This document shows positions 9,482 through 20,080 of a stretch of DNA of 64,000 nucleotides, piece after piece. A program made the translations under genes and the position numbers. Below the pieces are notes generated by a model, which had not been told where the DNA came from, did not search any database, and worked only from the letters and a program-made list of their open reading frames with translations. Each line of letters begins with the position of its first letter. Within the stretch, counting starts at the first letter, position 1. The stretch is from Amycolatopsis pithecellobii (lineage in GTDB: Bacteria; Actinomycetota; Actinomycetes; Mycobacteriales; Pseudonocardiaceae), in assembly GCF_009707865.1 (NCBI RefSeq), contig NZ_WMBA01000010.1:1-64000 (forward strand). Direction: 5' to 3'.

Positions 9482-10567
9482 TCACGCCGTGGCCGGCGCG
9501 TACTGCCCGGCTCCCCCCATAGTGCCCGCCGCGAGTCCGAGATAGACCGCCGCAAGCTCGAACCGTAACGCGAGCACTCCCGCACGCACCGGCTCGTCAC
9601 CGGCGATTTCATCGCCTGGTGCGATGATTCCGGCACCTGGAAGGGTATGCGAGGCCTCGTGCCTGGCCGCGTCCGCGGTGGGCCCACCGTGCACGGCCAG
9701 CAGCAGGACACGTGGTTTCGGGCCGGCGTCGTCGAAATCGGGGTCGGCGAAGATGTCCCGCTCACCGGAACCGGCGAGCACGACCCGCCGCAACGCGGGA
9801 CGGGCGAGCGCCTGCCGATAGTCGGCCGCGTCGCACACCACGCCCGCATAGGCACCGAGCGCGTACGCACCGTGCTCGGCGACGGCGACCGCCAACGGGT
9901 CGAGCCCCCACAGCATCGGTACCCGGTCGGCGAGGCTCAGTGCCAGCGCCTTCGCCGGGTTCGAGAACGAGTCACGGCCGAGATGACCACGCTCGGCCTC
10001 CCCGTCGAGCTGGTCGGCGAGCGTTTCGACGTCGGCGACCAGCAGACCGAGCGCATTCGCCGTGAGCAGACCGGCGGCAAGACCACGGGCGAACGTCAGC
10101 TGGGGCGGCACCGGAACGCGGGGCGCGAGCACCACCCCCTTGCCCGCGACCGACGCGGCCACCGGCCCCTCGTCCGGTGCCGAAAGCACCACCGTGGCGC
10201 CGTAGCGGCTGGCCCGCTCGATACCCGCGGCCAGCTCCCGGTCCGCCGGGTCGTCGGTGTGCGCGAAAACGACGTCAAGTGCGCCGATCCAGCTGGGTAC
10301 GGCCTCGCTCACGACCACCGGCACCGGGCAGGACGGGGCCAGCAACGCCACCAGTAGCTTCGTCACCGCACGGCCGACACCGGGCCGTACGACGAATACC
10401 AGCGCCCGCGGGCGGCCGATGTCGAGCCGGTCGGCGAGGTCCGCTTCGGCGGCGGCTTCGGTGGTGGAGCGGACCTGGGCGCCCGCCATCGCCGCGGCCC
10501 GCAGCAGCCCCGCCGAGTCGACCTCCGCCAGCCGTGCGGGGTCGTCCAGGAGCGTGTCGTCAAGCAC
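9482..10567 (-). CDS. SIS-domain protein between manB and manA (TobH/Rv3256c-like)
   Basis: 361-residue cytosolic protein of the phosphoglucose/phosphomannose isomerase-like SIS group found beside manB in mycobacteria and relatives. It has two alpha/beta halves: a first SIS lobe with RALVFVVRPGVG and PVPVVVSEAVPSW, and a second with the SFSNPAKALALSLADRVPMLWG block. Strong catalytic motifs are not obvious, so activity on a sugar phosphate is inferred from the fold and neighbourhood. GTG at 10567 is chosen because the conserved-looking start (LDDTLLDDPARLAEVD) follows it; it overlaps the Trm112 stop by 8 bp. An ATG-like start at 10585 is possible. Confidence 0.8.
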   Translation of the reverse strand: MLDDTLLDDPARLAEVDSAGLLRAAAMAGAQVRSTTEAAAEADLADRLDIGRPRALVFVVRPGVGRAVTKLLVALLAPSCPVPVVVSEAVPSWIGALDVVFAHTDDPADRELAAGIERASRYGATVVLSAPDEGPVAASVAGKGVVLAPRVPVPPQLTFARGLAAGLLTANALGLLVADVETLADQLDGEAERGHLGRDSFSNPAKALALSLADRVPMLWGLDPLAVAVAEHGAYALGAYAGVVCDAADYRQALARPALRRVVLAGSGERDIFADPDFDDAGPKPRVLLLAVHGGPTADAARHEASHTLPGAGIIAPGDEIAGDEPVRAGVLALRFELAAVYLGLAAGTMGGAGQYAPATA

Positions 10568-10778
10568 TGCTGACACTGGCACCACTGGTGTCGGGTTCGG
10601 TCGCCTCGTCGAGCAACAGCACCGGAATACCGTCGCGCACCGGGAAGATCCGGCCGCACGAGGTACACGTCAGGGCGTCCGCGGCGGGGTCGCTGTCGGT
10701 GCCGGCACGCAGCGGTGCGTGATCCGGCGACGGGCACGCGAGAATCTCCAGTAACTGGGCATCAAGCGTGAAAGCCAT
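10560..10778 (-). CDS. Trm112 family protein
   Basis: 72-residue zinc-knuckle protein of the Trm112 family. The pattern LLEILACPSPDHAPL ... LTCTSCGRIFPVRDGIPVLL is that of bacterial YcaR/Trm112-like proteins. The first knuckle has only one Cys (CPSP instead of CPxC), so metal binding may be weakened. In eukaryotes and archaea Trm112 activates methyltransferases; in bacteria the partner is usually unknown. It is co-transcribed with the mannose genes and overlaps the next gene. Confidence 0.85.
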   Translation of the reverse strand: MAFTLDAQLLEILACPSPDHAPLRAGTDSDPAADALTCTSCGRIFPVRDGIPVLLLDEATEPDTSGASVSSA

Positions 10779-10806
10779 ACTTTCTCCTTACCACGCGCCG
10801 ACGCGG

Positions 10807-12162
10807 TCAACCACGAACGATCGCGAGCACTTCGTCGGTGAGGGCGCGCACCGCGTCGTCGGTCGGCGCCTCGACGTTGAGGCGCAGCAAGGGCTCGGTG
10901 TTGGACGGGCGCAGGTTGAACCACGCACCGTCGGGCAGCTGCACGGTCAGCCCGTCCAGCTCGTCGATCGTCACGCCCGAGCGGCTTGCGAACGCGTCCT
11001 TCACCGCGAGCTGGCGGGCGACCTGATCGTCGACCGTCGAGTTGACCTCGCCGGACGCGGAGTACCGCTGGTACTCGCGGGTCAGCTCCGACAGCGCACG
11101 ATCTTGCTCGCCGAGCGCGGCCAGCACATGCAACGCCGCGAGCATGCCGGTATCGGCACGCCAGAAGTCGCGGAAGTAGTAGTGGGCCGAGTGCTCGCCG
11201 CCGAAGATCGCGCCGGTACGGGCCATCTCCTGCTTGATGAAGGAGTGCCCGACGCGAGTGCGCACCGGTTTCCCGCCGTGCTCGGTCACGATCTCCGGGA
11301 CCGCGTGCGACGTGATCAGGTTGTGGATGATCGTCCCGCCCGGTTCCTTGGCCAGCTCACGGGTGGCGACCAGAGCCGTGATCGCGCTGGGCGCGACCGG
11401 GTCGCCGTGCTCGTCGACGACGAAGCAGCGGTCGGCGTCCCCGTCGAAGGCCAGGCCCGCGTCCGCGCCGACCTCCCGCACCTTCGCCTGCAGGTCGACG
11501 ATGTTCTTCGGGTCCAGCGGGTTGGCCTCGTGATTGGGGAAGCTGCCGTCGAGCTCGAAGTACATCGGCACGATCTCGATCGGCAGCCCCTCGAACACGG
11601 TCGGCACGGTGTGCCCGCCCATGCCGTTCCCGGCGTCCACCACGATTTTCAGCGGGCGGCTGTCCGACAGGTCGACGAGCCCGCGCAGGTAGGCGGCGTA
11701 GTCGGCGAGCACGTCGCGCTCGGTGACGGTGCCGGGCTGCCCCTCGAACGCGGGCACGCCCTGCTCGACGGTGTCCCGGATCTCGGCGAGCCCGGAGTCC
11801 TGGCCGACGGGCGCGGCACCGGGCCGGCACATCTTGATCCCGTTGTACTTGGCGGGGTTGTGGCTGGCGGTGAACTGCGCACCGGCGAGGTTGAGCGCGC
11901 CGGAGGCGTAGTAAAGCTGGTCGGTGCTGGCGAGGCCGATCGACACGACGTCCAGGCCCTGCGAAGTCACCCCGTCGGCGAACGCCCTCGCCAGGGCCGG
12001 CGATGATTCGCGCATGTCGTGGCCGATGACGACCGCCGGGGACTCGGGTTTGATCAGCAACGCGAACGCCGCGCCGAAGTCACGCACGAGCTCGGCGTTC
12101 AGCTGGTCGCCGACCACTCCCCGGATGTCGTAGGCCTTGACGATGGCCGACAGGTCTGACAC
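10807..12162 (-). CDS. manB: Phosphomannomutase/phosphoglucomutase
   Basis: 451-residue alpha-D-phosphohexomutase converting mannose-6-phosphate to mannose-1-phosphate for GDP-mannose and then cell-envelope mannosides. All four domains can be followed: KAYDIRGVVGDQLN at the start, the phosphoserine loop as FTASHNPAKYNG, the Mg-binding DGDADRCFVVD, the sugar-recognition loop GGEHSAHYYFRD, and the C-terminal phosphate-binding RPSNTEPLLRL. First gene of the mannose run; divergent space of 55 bp separates it from the DUF3499 gene start region. Confidence 0.96.
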   Translation of the reverse strand: MSDLSAIVKAYDIRGVVGDQLNAELVRDFGAAFALLIKPESPAVVIGHDMRESSPALARAFADGVTSQGLDVVSIGLASTDQLYYASGALNLAGAQFTASHNPAKYNGIKMCRPGAAPVGQDSGLAEIRDTVEQGVPAFEGQPGTVTERDVLADYAAYLRGLVDLSDSRPLKIVVDAGNGMGGHTVPTVFEGLPIEIVPMYFELDGSFPNHEANPLDPKNIVDLQAKVREVGADAGLAFDGDADRCFVVDEHGDPVAPSAITALVATRELAKEPGGTIIHNLITSHAVPEIVTEHGGKPVRTRVGHSFIKQEMARTGAIFGGEHSAHYYFRDFWRADTGMLAALHVLAALGEQDRALSELTREYQRYSASGEVNSTVDDQVARQLAVKDAFASRSGVTIDELDGLTVQLPDGAWFNLRPSNTEPLLRLNVEAPTDDAVRALTDEVLAIVRG

Positions 12163-12217
12163 GCGCTTCTCCCGGCAGTTCGGACGGATTCGATGCCGGA
12201 AAGCGTACCGGGAACAG

Positions 12218-12580
12218 CTAGGAGATTGGATCGGGCAACACGCGAAGGTGCCCGCGGCGGCCGGATGGAGTATCAGGCTCCGGGGGCTGGGCAGGGCGGT
12301 CCTGGCGACCTGCTTCCCTGACCGCTTCGGCGAGCGCGGTCAGCTCGTCGTCGGAACGGTCGGGTTCGGCGAAGGAGCCCTCGTGCCGCACGACTTCCCA
12401 CCCCTTGGGTGCGGTCAGCCGGAGCGCGTGCTCTTCACACAGGTCGTAGGAATGCGGCTCCGACGCCGTCGCGAGGGGACCGACCACCGCGGTCGAATCG
12501 CTGTAGGCGTAGGTCAGCGTGGCGACAGCGGGCTGGAGACACCCGGTCCGCGAACACTTTCGTACGCTCGACACGAACAC
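12218..12580 (-). CDS. DUF3499 family protein
   Basis: About 120-residue actinobacterial protein of unknown function. The N-terminal part RKCSRTGCLQPAVATLTY and SYDLCEEHALRLTAP carries four cysteines in a zinc-ribbon-like spacing plus the EEH motif that define the family; the C-terminal third is charged and probably disordered. GTG at 12580 is preferred (next GTG at 12574 also possible) because the conserved part begins just after it; the frame is open to 12655 but overlaps the divergent gene. It sits beside manB as in mycobacteria (Rv3258c position). Confidence 0.8.
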   Translation of the reverse strand: MFVSSVRKCSRTGCLQPAVATLTYAYSDSTAVVGPLATASEPHSYDLCEEHALRLTAPKGWEVVRHEGSFAEPDRSDDELTALAEAVREAGRQDRPAQPPEPDTPSGRRGHLRVLPDPIS

Positions 12581-12647
12581 GGACCATACTGCCTCGCGCT
12601 GGGAACTGTGCGCAGGCACACCGGATGGAGGGCGGTAACCTTCGTCT

Positions 12648-13115
12648 GTGTCCACCGCTCGCAGCTCCCGGCAGCATCGGCGCGTCCGTCGCGACCGCCA
12701 TGGTCGTGGCCTGCGCGGGCCGTTGTACCCGGCATCGCTCCCGGCCGCGTCGAGCCGGGCGGAGAAGTTCGACCAGCTCGTCCTCGACTCGCTCGAGCCG
12801 ATCGAGGCGCGCTGGCGTGATCAGCTGACGAAGCTCGACGTCGCGGTCGACGACGTGCCGGAGGTGCGCGGCCCCGGTCAGCCCGCGCAGGCCGACGGGG
12901 TGCTGCAGGACGGTCCGGTGCCACTGTCACGCCTGGTCCCGGCCGGGATGGACCGCACCGGCCTGCCCACGCGGGCGCGCATCGTGCTCTACCGGCGGCC
13001 GCTGGAGGCACGGGCCAAGGACCCGGGCGAGCTGGCCGAACTGGTGCACGACGTGCTGGTCGAGCAGATCGCCGGCTACCTCGGGGTCGAACCGGACGTC
13101 ATCGAGGGCGAGTAG
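12648..13115 (+). CDS. Metallopeptidase-family protein with degenerate HExxH
   Basis: 155-residue protein corresponding to the small zincin-like metallopeptidase family found next to DUF3499 in actinobacteria. Residues about 40-150 hold the fold (EKFDQLVLDSLEPI, RIVLYRRPLEARAKDPGELAEL). At the place where zincins have HExxH the sequence is VLVEQIAGYLGV, so both metal-binding histidines are missing and peptidase activity is not expected. GTG at 12648 is used; the first 35 residues are Arg-rich and the true start could be further in. It overlaps the end of the convergent membrane protein by 17 bp. Confidence 0.75.
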   Translation: MSTARSSRQHRRVRRDRHGRGLRGPLYPASLPAASSRAEKFDQLVLDSLEPIEARWRDQLTKLDVAVDDVPEVRGPGQPAQADGVLQDGPVPLSRLVPAGMDRTGLPTRARIVLYRRPLEARAKDPGELAELVHDVLVEQIAGYLGVEPDVIEGE

Positions 13116-15009
13116 AGCCGGGCACCGAGGTCAGCACGGCGAACAGCACCGCGGCGACCTGGACGAGCAGCAGCACGTCCCGCAGCGTCGAGGGGTGCTC
13201 GATGCTGACCTCCGACGAGGTCTCCGGCAGTGCGACCGCCACCTGGTGTCCCCACGCGGGCACGATCGGTTGCGCCTTTCCGTCGACGGTCGCCCGCCAG
13301 CCCGCTTCCTGCTCGGCCGACAGCACCAGCAGCCGCCCGGCAATGCCGTCCGAGACACGCACCCGGACGTCGGGCAGTGCCGCGTCGACCGGGGTGACCC
13401 CGGACCAGCTGTCGGGAGCCGAGGACGTGACGGCCTGCTTCGCGATGCCCGGCGGTACGAGCACGACTTGACCGGACGGCGCGAGCAGCCGCAGTACCGC
13501 CCGGCCATCGACGGTCGGCTGGACGGCGACGGCCAGGTCGGGGGCCAGCGTCACGATCGGGCCAGGGTCCTGTCCTGCCGGCAGCACCACGAACAGCGCG
13601 CCGGACGCGGCCGCCGCCGACAGCGCCGCCCTGGTGGCGCCCGATGACGGCTGCCGCAGCGCGCTTTGCCAGGCGGTCAGGCGGTCGGGGGTGCCCGCGG
13701 TGAGCACCAGCTGGTCGTCGCCGAACTGGGGCAGGCGCCCGCCGGTCTGCCGCGTCGGCACGTCGGCCGTGCCGACCACCAGCACCGACCGGCCCGTGCG
13801 CGCGAGCTCGTCCGCCTGCGCCTTGGCGAGCTGGTCACCACCGCCGGTATGCAGCGGCCCGCCTCGGCCCGCCGCCAGCACCGCACCGCTCGCGAGCGCG
13901 ACGAGCAGGATCACCGCGCCCGCCATGGCGAGTTTCGGCAGTACAGCACCGTCCGGGACCGCGCTGAGGATGATCCACAGTAACCCGGCGCTGATCACCA
14001 GGAGCGGTACTCCCGTGAAGCCCACCGAGGCCGCACCGCCCTGCAGCGGCTTCACCGGCACGAGCAACACCACGGCCAGCCCGCACACGCCGAGCGCGAG
14101 CACCCCGAGACCGGGACTCAGCAACGCTCGCGGCCGGATCACCACCGCGACGACCGCCGCCACGAGAAGCGCCAACCCCATCGGCCAGACATGGACCGGG
14201 TCGAGGCCGACGAGATCCGCGGCGGCGGGCGCGGGCGCCGGGCCACTCAGCCCGTGCAGGAACAGCGCCGGCTGGTTGACCAACACGGTCGGCCACGGCA
14301 GCAACAGCACGAGCGGCAACACGACGACGATCACGACCGAGGCGATCTGCTTGAGCAAACTGTTGCCTGGCGGCAAAACCACGAACCCGATGACCAGTCC
14401 GAGCACCGCAAGTCCTTGTGCCAGCGGGGAAAACGCCCCCAGCACCGCGACGCCGACCGCGCAGATCGACGACGCGGGCAACCAGCCGGCACCGGTGCCT
14501 CCCAGCAACCGGGCGACGCCGGAGATCACCAGTGGCAAGACGATGTGCACCGCGACCACGTCGAGACGCCCCTGCGCGACCGATGCGGTGGCGGCGGGCA
14601 GCAACGCGTACGCGACGGCAGCGACGGCGCGAGCCCATCGGGACACGGGCAGCCGAGAGGTTGCGGCGTAAGCGGAAAGCCCCGCGAGCGGCGCGTCACC
14701 GATGAGCAACACTGCGACGAGGGCCGGCGGGCCACCGACCGGGGTGAAGATCGCGCCCAGCACACCGAGAACGGCGAGGGACGCCGGTGCCGCACTCGCC
14801 GTGCCGCCACCAGTCTGGTGCCAGCCAGCGAGATAAGTGGACCACAACTCGCCCAGCGAACCGACAGGCAACAGCCGTCCGCCGGCGAGGTCAAGACCCA
14901 GCCTGGACGCGTTGCTGCCGAGCCCAAATGCTGTGAGCACAAGGAAAACGCTTACGGGCGGTGCGAATCTCCAGGCGACCGTGTGCCCGGACCGGTCCCC
15001 TGCCAACAC
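13099..15009 (-). CDS. Large polytopic membrane protein, glycosyltransferase-associated type
   Basis: 636-residue protein with about 10-12 hydrophobic segments up to residue ~390, then an extracytoplasmic domain of about 220 residues and a last helix near the C-terminus. The segment GGRLLPVGSLGELWSTYLAG, then WHQTGGGTASAAPASLA, resembles the membrane portion of large actinobacterial family-2 glycosyltransferases, in which a cytosolic transferase domain of several hundred residues precedes it. No such domain is present: whiB2 lies 67 bp upstream. GTG at 15009 (or TTG at 15006) follows GGGAGA. Role in envelope glycan assembly is inferred. Confidence 0.75.
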   Translation of the reverse strand: MLAGDRSGHTVAWRFAPPVSVFLVLTAFGLGSNASRLGLDLAGGRLLPVGSLGELWSTYLAGWHQTGGGTASAAPASLAVLGVLGAIFTPVGGPPALVAVLLIGDAPLAGLSAYAATSRLPVSRWARAVAAVAYALLPAATASVAQGRLDVVAVHIVLPLVISGVARLLGGTGAGWLPASSICAVGVAVLGAFSPLAQGLAVLGLVIGFVVLPPGNSLLKQIASVVIVVVLPLVLLLPWPTVLVNQPALFLHGLSGPAPAPAAADLVGLDPVHVWPMGLALLVAAVVAVVIRPRALLSPGLGVLALGVCGLAVVLLVPVKPLQGGAASVGFTGVPLLVISAGLLWIILSAVPDGAVLPKLAMAGAVILLVALASGAVLAAGRGGPLHTGGGDQLAKAQADELARTGRSVLVVGTADVPTRQTGGRLPQFGDDQLVLTAGTPDRLTAWQSALRQPSSGATRAALSAAAASGALFVVLPAGQDPGPIVTLAPDLAVAVQPTVDGRAVLRLLAPSGQVVLVPPGIAKQAVTSSAPDSWSGVTPVDAALPDVRVRVSDGIAGRLLVLSAEQEAGWRATVDGKAQPIVPAWGHQVAVALPETSSEVSIEHPSTLRDVLLLVQVAAVLFAVLTSVPGSTRPR

Positions 15010-15075
15010 TTCTCCCGCCGCTGTCCGAGTTTCCCGTGAGGCGCCACCTTAACGGGTGCCCGCGGGAAACTACTT

Positions 15076-15399
15076 TCAGACGGCGCGTTTCTTGAGCTTG
15101 CGACGCTCCCTTTCGGACAGTCCACCCCAGATGCCGAAGCGTTCGTCGTGGGCCAGGGCGTACTCGAGGCACTCGCCCTTCACTTCACAGCCCTGACAGA
15201 TCCGCTTGGCCTCGCGGGTAGATCCGCCCTTCTCCGGGAAAAACGCCTCTGGGTCGGTTTGCGCGCACAGCGCGCGGTCCTGCCACTCGGGCGGCTCGGC
15301 GGGATCGAAGATGTCGGCGAGCTCGCCCAGTTCGCTGTCCGGGCCCGCTCCCCACTCCACGACCTGCCCCCATTCCCTTCCATCTGCTTCCAACCGCAC
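15076..15399 (-). CDS. whiB2: WhiB-family iron-sulfur transcription regulator (WhiB2-like)
   Basis: About 107-residue [4Fe-4S] regulator of the WhiB family. Four cluster cysteines are at ALCAQTD, RICQGCEVKGEC; the turn GIWGGLSERERR and the basic tail RKLKKRAV form the DNA/sigma-factor binding end. The block CAQTDPEAFFPEKGGSTREA is essentially that of mycobacterial WhiB2, which controls septation. GTG at 15399 is chosen because AGGAGG precedes it by 5 nt; GTG at 15453 is an alternative. A 16-bp palindrome lies 92 bp upstream. Confidence 0.9.
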   Translation of the reverse strand: MRLEADGREWGQVVEWGAGPDSELGELADIFDPAEPPEWQDRALCAQTDPEAFFPEKGGSTREAKRICQGCEVKGECLEYALAHDERFGIWGGLSERERRKLKKRAV

Positions 15400-15490
15400 T
15401 TCCGCCTCCTCTGCTTCCACGCACTCCCCAGGCTGGCGGTGTTGAAGCCGCACCCGACGCCCCCTTCCTGCGTCGAATGACAGCAATGTG

Positions 15491-15506
15491 ATTACACCCG
15501 TGTAAT
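15491..15506. promoter_or_regulatory. Palindromic operator candidate upstream of whiB2
   Basis: The sequence ATTACACCCGTGTAAT has perfect 7-bp arms (ATTACAC / GTGTAAT) around a CC centre. It lies in the divergent space between whiB2 and the site-2 protease gene, 92 bp before the whiB2 GTG and 103 bp before the protease GTG. Its AT-rich arms stand out in this GC-rich DNA. Binding by a dimeric regulator is inferred. Confidence 0.5.
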
Positions 15507-15608
15507 GCGGCCAGGTCAAGCCGAGTACCGAGTTTGGGGGACCCTGATGCCCAGTCGCGCAAGGGGACACGCCGACAGCGATCCGGACGGATACGACAGA
15601 CTGTCTTT

Positions 15609-16376
15609 GTGCAGCGATCAGCGGTCAGACCCAGCCCGGTGTTTTTCGGCATCCTGGCGCTCGCCATCGTCGGCGGGTTGCTTGCGGCTTTCAGCCACGC
15701 GGAGACCACGCGCGATCCGATGTTGATCGCGGGCGTGTTCATCCTCGTGGTGGCGGGATGGGCGGTGTCGCTCACCCTGCACGAGTTCGGGCACGCCTTC
15801 ATCGCCTACCGGGGTGGTGATCATTCCGTCGCGGGCAAGGGCTACCTGAACCTGGATGTCCGGCACTACACGGATCCGGTGCTTTCCCTTGTGCTGCCAC
15901 TGATTCTGCTCGCGATCGGCGGCATCCCACTGCCCGGTGGCGCGGTGTGGATCAACCGGTGGGCGCTGCGCTCGCGGGCTGTAGCAACCTGGGTGTCGCT
16001 GGCGGGACCGTTGAGCAACCTGGTGTTCGGCCTGCTGCTGACGCTCGCGGTGGCCTACATCCCGATGGCCGTCGGGCTCGCGATCGGCTTGTCCTATCTG
16101 GCCCTGCTCCAGGTGTTCGCGTTCGTGCTGAACATCCTGCCGATACCGGGACTGGACGGGTTCGGCGCGATCGAGCCGTACCTGGCACCGCAGACGCGCG
16201 AATTCGCCGCGAAGGTCCGGCCGTGGGCGCCGCTCGTGCTGTTCGCCTTGCTGTTCGCGGTACCGACCGTCGGCAACGCATTCCAGGACCTGTCGAGCTA
16301 CATCTACGAAGCCATCGGCGGCAGCCGTCAGGCCGCCTACCTCGGCCAGCTCACCTTCATGTTCTGGCGGCACTGA
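15609..16376 (+). CDS. Site-2 protease family zinc metalloprotease
   Basis: 255-residue intramembrane protease of the M50/S2P type with about six hydrophobic segments. The zinc motif is HEFGH (in SLTLHEFGHAFIAY, second helix) and the second metal site is the NILPIPGLDG block near residue 180, both intact. Such short S2P proteins act on membrane-anchored regulators or signal-peptide remnants; the substrate is unknown. GTG at 15609 is preferred because the hydrophobic start follows; the frame is open to 15534 but that part looks non-coding. Its end overlaps the convergent gene by 20 bp. Confidence 0.85.
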   Translation: MQRSAVRPSPVFFGILALAIVGGLLAAFSHAETTRDPMLIAGVFILVVAGWAVSLTLHEFGHAFIAYRGGDHSVAGKGYLNLDVRHYTDPVLSLVLPLILLAIGGIPLPGGAVWINRWALRSRAVATWVSLAGPLSNLVFGLLLTLAVAYIPMAVGLAIGLSYLALLQVFAFVLNILPIPGLDGFGAIEPYLAPQTREFAAKVRPWAPLVLFALLFAVPTVGNAFQDLSSYIYEAIGGSRQAAYLGQLTFMFWRH

Positions 16377-17055
16377 GCCATCGATCGGCTCGCTTCGCTA
16401 CGCGTTTGAGGCCGGCGCGCTCCGCCCAGTAGTCGCCTGCCATACCGACGATCGGGAGCATGCCGATGGCGCGCTGGTAGAAACGACCGCGCGGGCGCTT
16501 CTCCAGTTCGCCGGACACGGCCAGCAGTGAGCGGCCCATTCGCCACAACGTTCCCGCCACGCTTTTGAGCGTGATCTTGCGGCCCCGCTGTTCACCGAAC
16601 TCGCCGGCGAGCTCCGCCGTTTCGGCGTCTTCGGTGCGTTCCCGATCCATTCCGGCCGCCAGCGCCGGATCGAGGTCGCGCTGGAACAGCACCCAGCCCA
16701 GCAACCGCACCCGCTCGCCGACCTCGTCGATGCCGTGCTCGTCCGCGATCGCACACAGCAGCAGCCCCTGCGCACTCGCGCCGAGCGTTTCCTGGATCGG
16801 CAACCGGTCGGCCAGCGCGCCGCCGATGCCCGGGATCGCGGTCACCAGCGCCGTCAGCCGCCCGACGCGGTTGATCCACCAGTCGGTGCGCTGCTCGGTT
16901 GACATCGCCGCCCACGCCGCCGACCCTGGCACCTTCACATTGGCCAGGCCCTCCAGCCTGCCCGGCGTGCGCATCGCGCCGACCACGGGCCGTGCCGCGC
17001 GCACGAACGGGCGCAGCGCCGCCACAACCTGCCGGTCGGAGATGGCTTCGGCCAC
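16357..17055 (-). CDS. Conserved-looking hypothetical protein
   Basis: 232-residue mostly soluble protein that I do not recognise. It starts AEAISDRQVVAALRPFVRAA, contains a helix-rich middle with IPGIGGALADRLPIQETLGAS and ADEHGIDEVGERVRLLGWVL, and a basic tail (AERAGLKRVAKRADRW). A few moderately hydrophobic stretches may lie at the membrane surface. GTG at 17055 follows AAGGA. It is the last gene of a run with the small membrane protein (4 nt gap) and mshB, so it is probably co-expressed with them. Confidence 0.7.
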   Translation of the reverse strand: MAEAISDRQVVAALRPFVRAARPVVGAMRTPGRLEGLANVKVPGSAAWAAMSTEQRTDWWINRVGRLTALVTAIPGIGGALADRLPIQETLGASAQGLLLCAIADEHGIDEVGERVRLLGWVLFQRDLDPALAAGMDRERTEDAETAELAGEFGEQRGRKITLKSVAGTLWRMGRSLLAVSGELEKRPRGRFYQRAIGMLPIVGMAGDYWAERAGLKRVAKRADRWLSAART

Positions 17056-17059
17056 GTCA

Positions 17060-17440
17060 TTATTTCCTTCCCGGGGCGGCAAGTGACCCGCCGAGTGCCA
17101 GCGCCGCAGGCAGCGCCCCACCCGCGATCAGCAGCAGGGCACGCCAGTCCTGGACCAGTACAAGATCACCGCCTGGCCCCATCAGGCCCAGCACGACAAT
17201 CGTCAGTACCCACAGCGCCAGCGGGGCAAACGCCGCCCTCGGGTGCACGAGTTTCGCCGCCTGCACCACCAGCAGCGGGGTGGTCACGATCGCGACCACG
17301 ACGGTGAACGGGACCGGCACCGTGCCACCGATTCGCAGCGGCAGGAAGAAAAGTTCCAGTGTGGCCAACAGGATCGTGTCGACGAGCAGCAACACGAGCA
17401 GGCCGCGACGGCGGACGGCAGCGGCTGGTGGTGTCGTCAT
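17060..17440 (-). CDS. Small four-helix membrane protein
   Basis: 126-residue protein with four clear hydrophobic segments (LLVLLLVDTILLATLELF, VPFTVVVAIVTTPLLV, FAPLALWVLTIVVLGLM, ALLLIAGGALPAALAL) and short polar ends. No catalytic motif. Start overlaps the mshB stop (ATGA), which points to translational coupling; a role linked to mycothiol is possible but only by position. Confidence 0.75.
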   Translation of the reverse strand: MTTPPAAAVRRRGLLVLLLVDTILLATLELFFLPLRIGGTVPVPFTVVVAIVTTPLLVVQAAKLVHPRAAFAPLALWVLTIVVLGLMGPGGDLVLVQDWRALLLIAGGALPAALALGGSLAAPGRK

Positions 17441-18186
17441 GCCAGTCCTCCGAACAGGTCAGTCTCGGCACCCGCACGGGGGCCGCGCACCAGGGTGAAG
17501 TACTCGGCCTCGCCGATCGGCTGGGCCACCCCATTGGACAGGGCGAACTCCGGCGGGTCGACGGTGACCTGTGTCGCATGGGCGCGCAGGGCCGCGATCT
17601 TCGCGTCGAGGTGCGAGCGGATGTCGATCGTGGTGGTGATCTCGGTGGCCGGCGCCTCCGGCGGGAGCACCGCACCGCCCCCGGCGGCGATGTGGAAGAC
17701 GCGCTTGGCCGTGTCCGCGGCAGCCATGGTGATCTCGTGAGCCCGGATGTGGTCGGGATGGCCGTAGCCGCCGAAGGAGTTGTACGTCACGAGCACATCG
17801 GGCCGTACTTCCTCGACGATCGCGCGCAGTTGCTGCGCCTGTTCGTGCAGCGGGCCCGCCGCGAAGGCGCGGGGATGTTTCGCCGCGGCGGTACCTGCCA
17901 TTCCGGAATCACGCCAGCCCCCGATGCCCCCGAGATACCGGTGCCGGGTGACGCCGAGTTCCCGTAGGGCCGCGGACAGTTCACCCGAGCGGTAACCACC
18001 GAGCTGGTCGGCGGCCCACGAACCCAGGCCGGTCAGTTCCGGTGGGATGACTTCGCCTTCCTCGCCGAGTGTGCAGGTCACCAGGACCACGTCGGCGCCC
18101 TCGGCTACGTAGCGGGCCATGGTGCCGCCCGTGGTGATGGTTTCGTCGTCGGGATGGGCATGGACCAGCATCAATTTGCGGCTCAC
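17437..18186 (-). CDS. mshB: Mycothiol biosynthesis deacetylase (GlcNAc-Ins deacetylase)
   Basis: About 249-residue zinc enzyme of the PIG-L/LmbE family that removes the acetyl group from GlcNAc-inositol, second step of mycothiol synthesis. It shows the zinc/catalytic AHPDDET near the start, [52 protein letters not shown] and [13 protein letters not shown] [14 protein letters not shown], in the same order as mycobacterial MshB, with a shorter middle. GTG at 18186 begins the family start ([13 protein letters not shown]). The 108-bp divergent space to the ABC ATPase gene must hold both promoters. Confidence 0.88.
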   Translation of the reverse strand: MSRKLMLVHAHPDDETITTGGTMARYVAEGADVVLVTCTLGEEGEVIPPELTGLGSWAADQLGGYRSGELSAALRELGVTRHRYLGGIGGWRDSGMAGTAAAKHPRAFAAGPLHEQAQQLRAIVEEVRPDVLVTYNSFGGYGHPDHIRAHEITMAAADTAKRVFHIAAGGGAVLPPEAPATEITTTIDIRSHLDAKIAALRAHATQVTVDPPEFALSNGVAQPIGEAEYFTLVRGPRAGAETDLFGGLA

Positions 18187-18294
18187 ATATGCAGAATATT
18201 TACCCTGACCAGACCCTTGTTGGTGCATCCTCGGATATCCTCGCGCGAAGTTGCGCTGAACAGCGCGGAACGTTTCCCCCATGAAGGGCCATTG

Positions 18295-20076
<1,782 letters not shown>

Positions 20077-20080
20077 CCCC

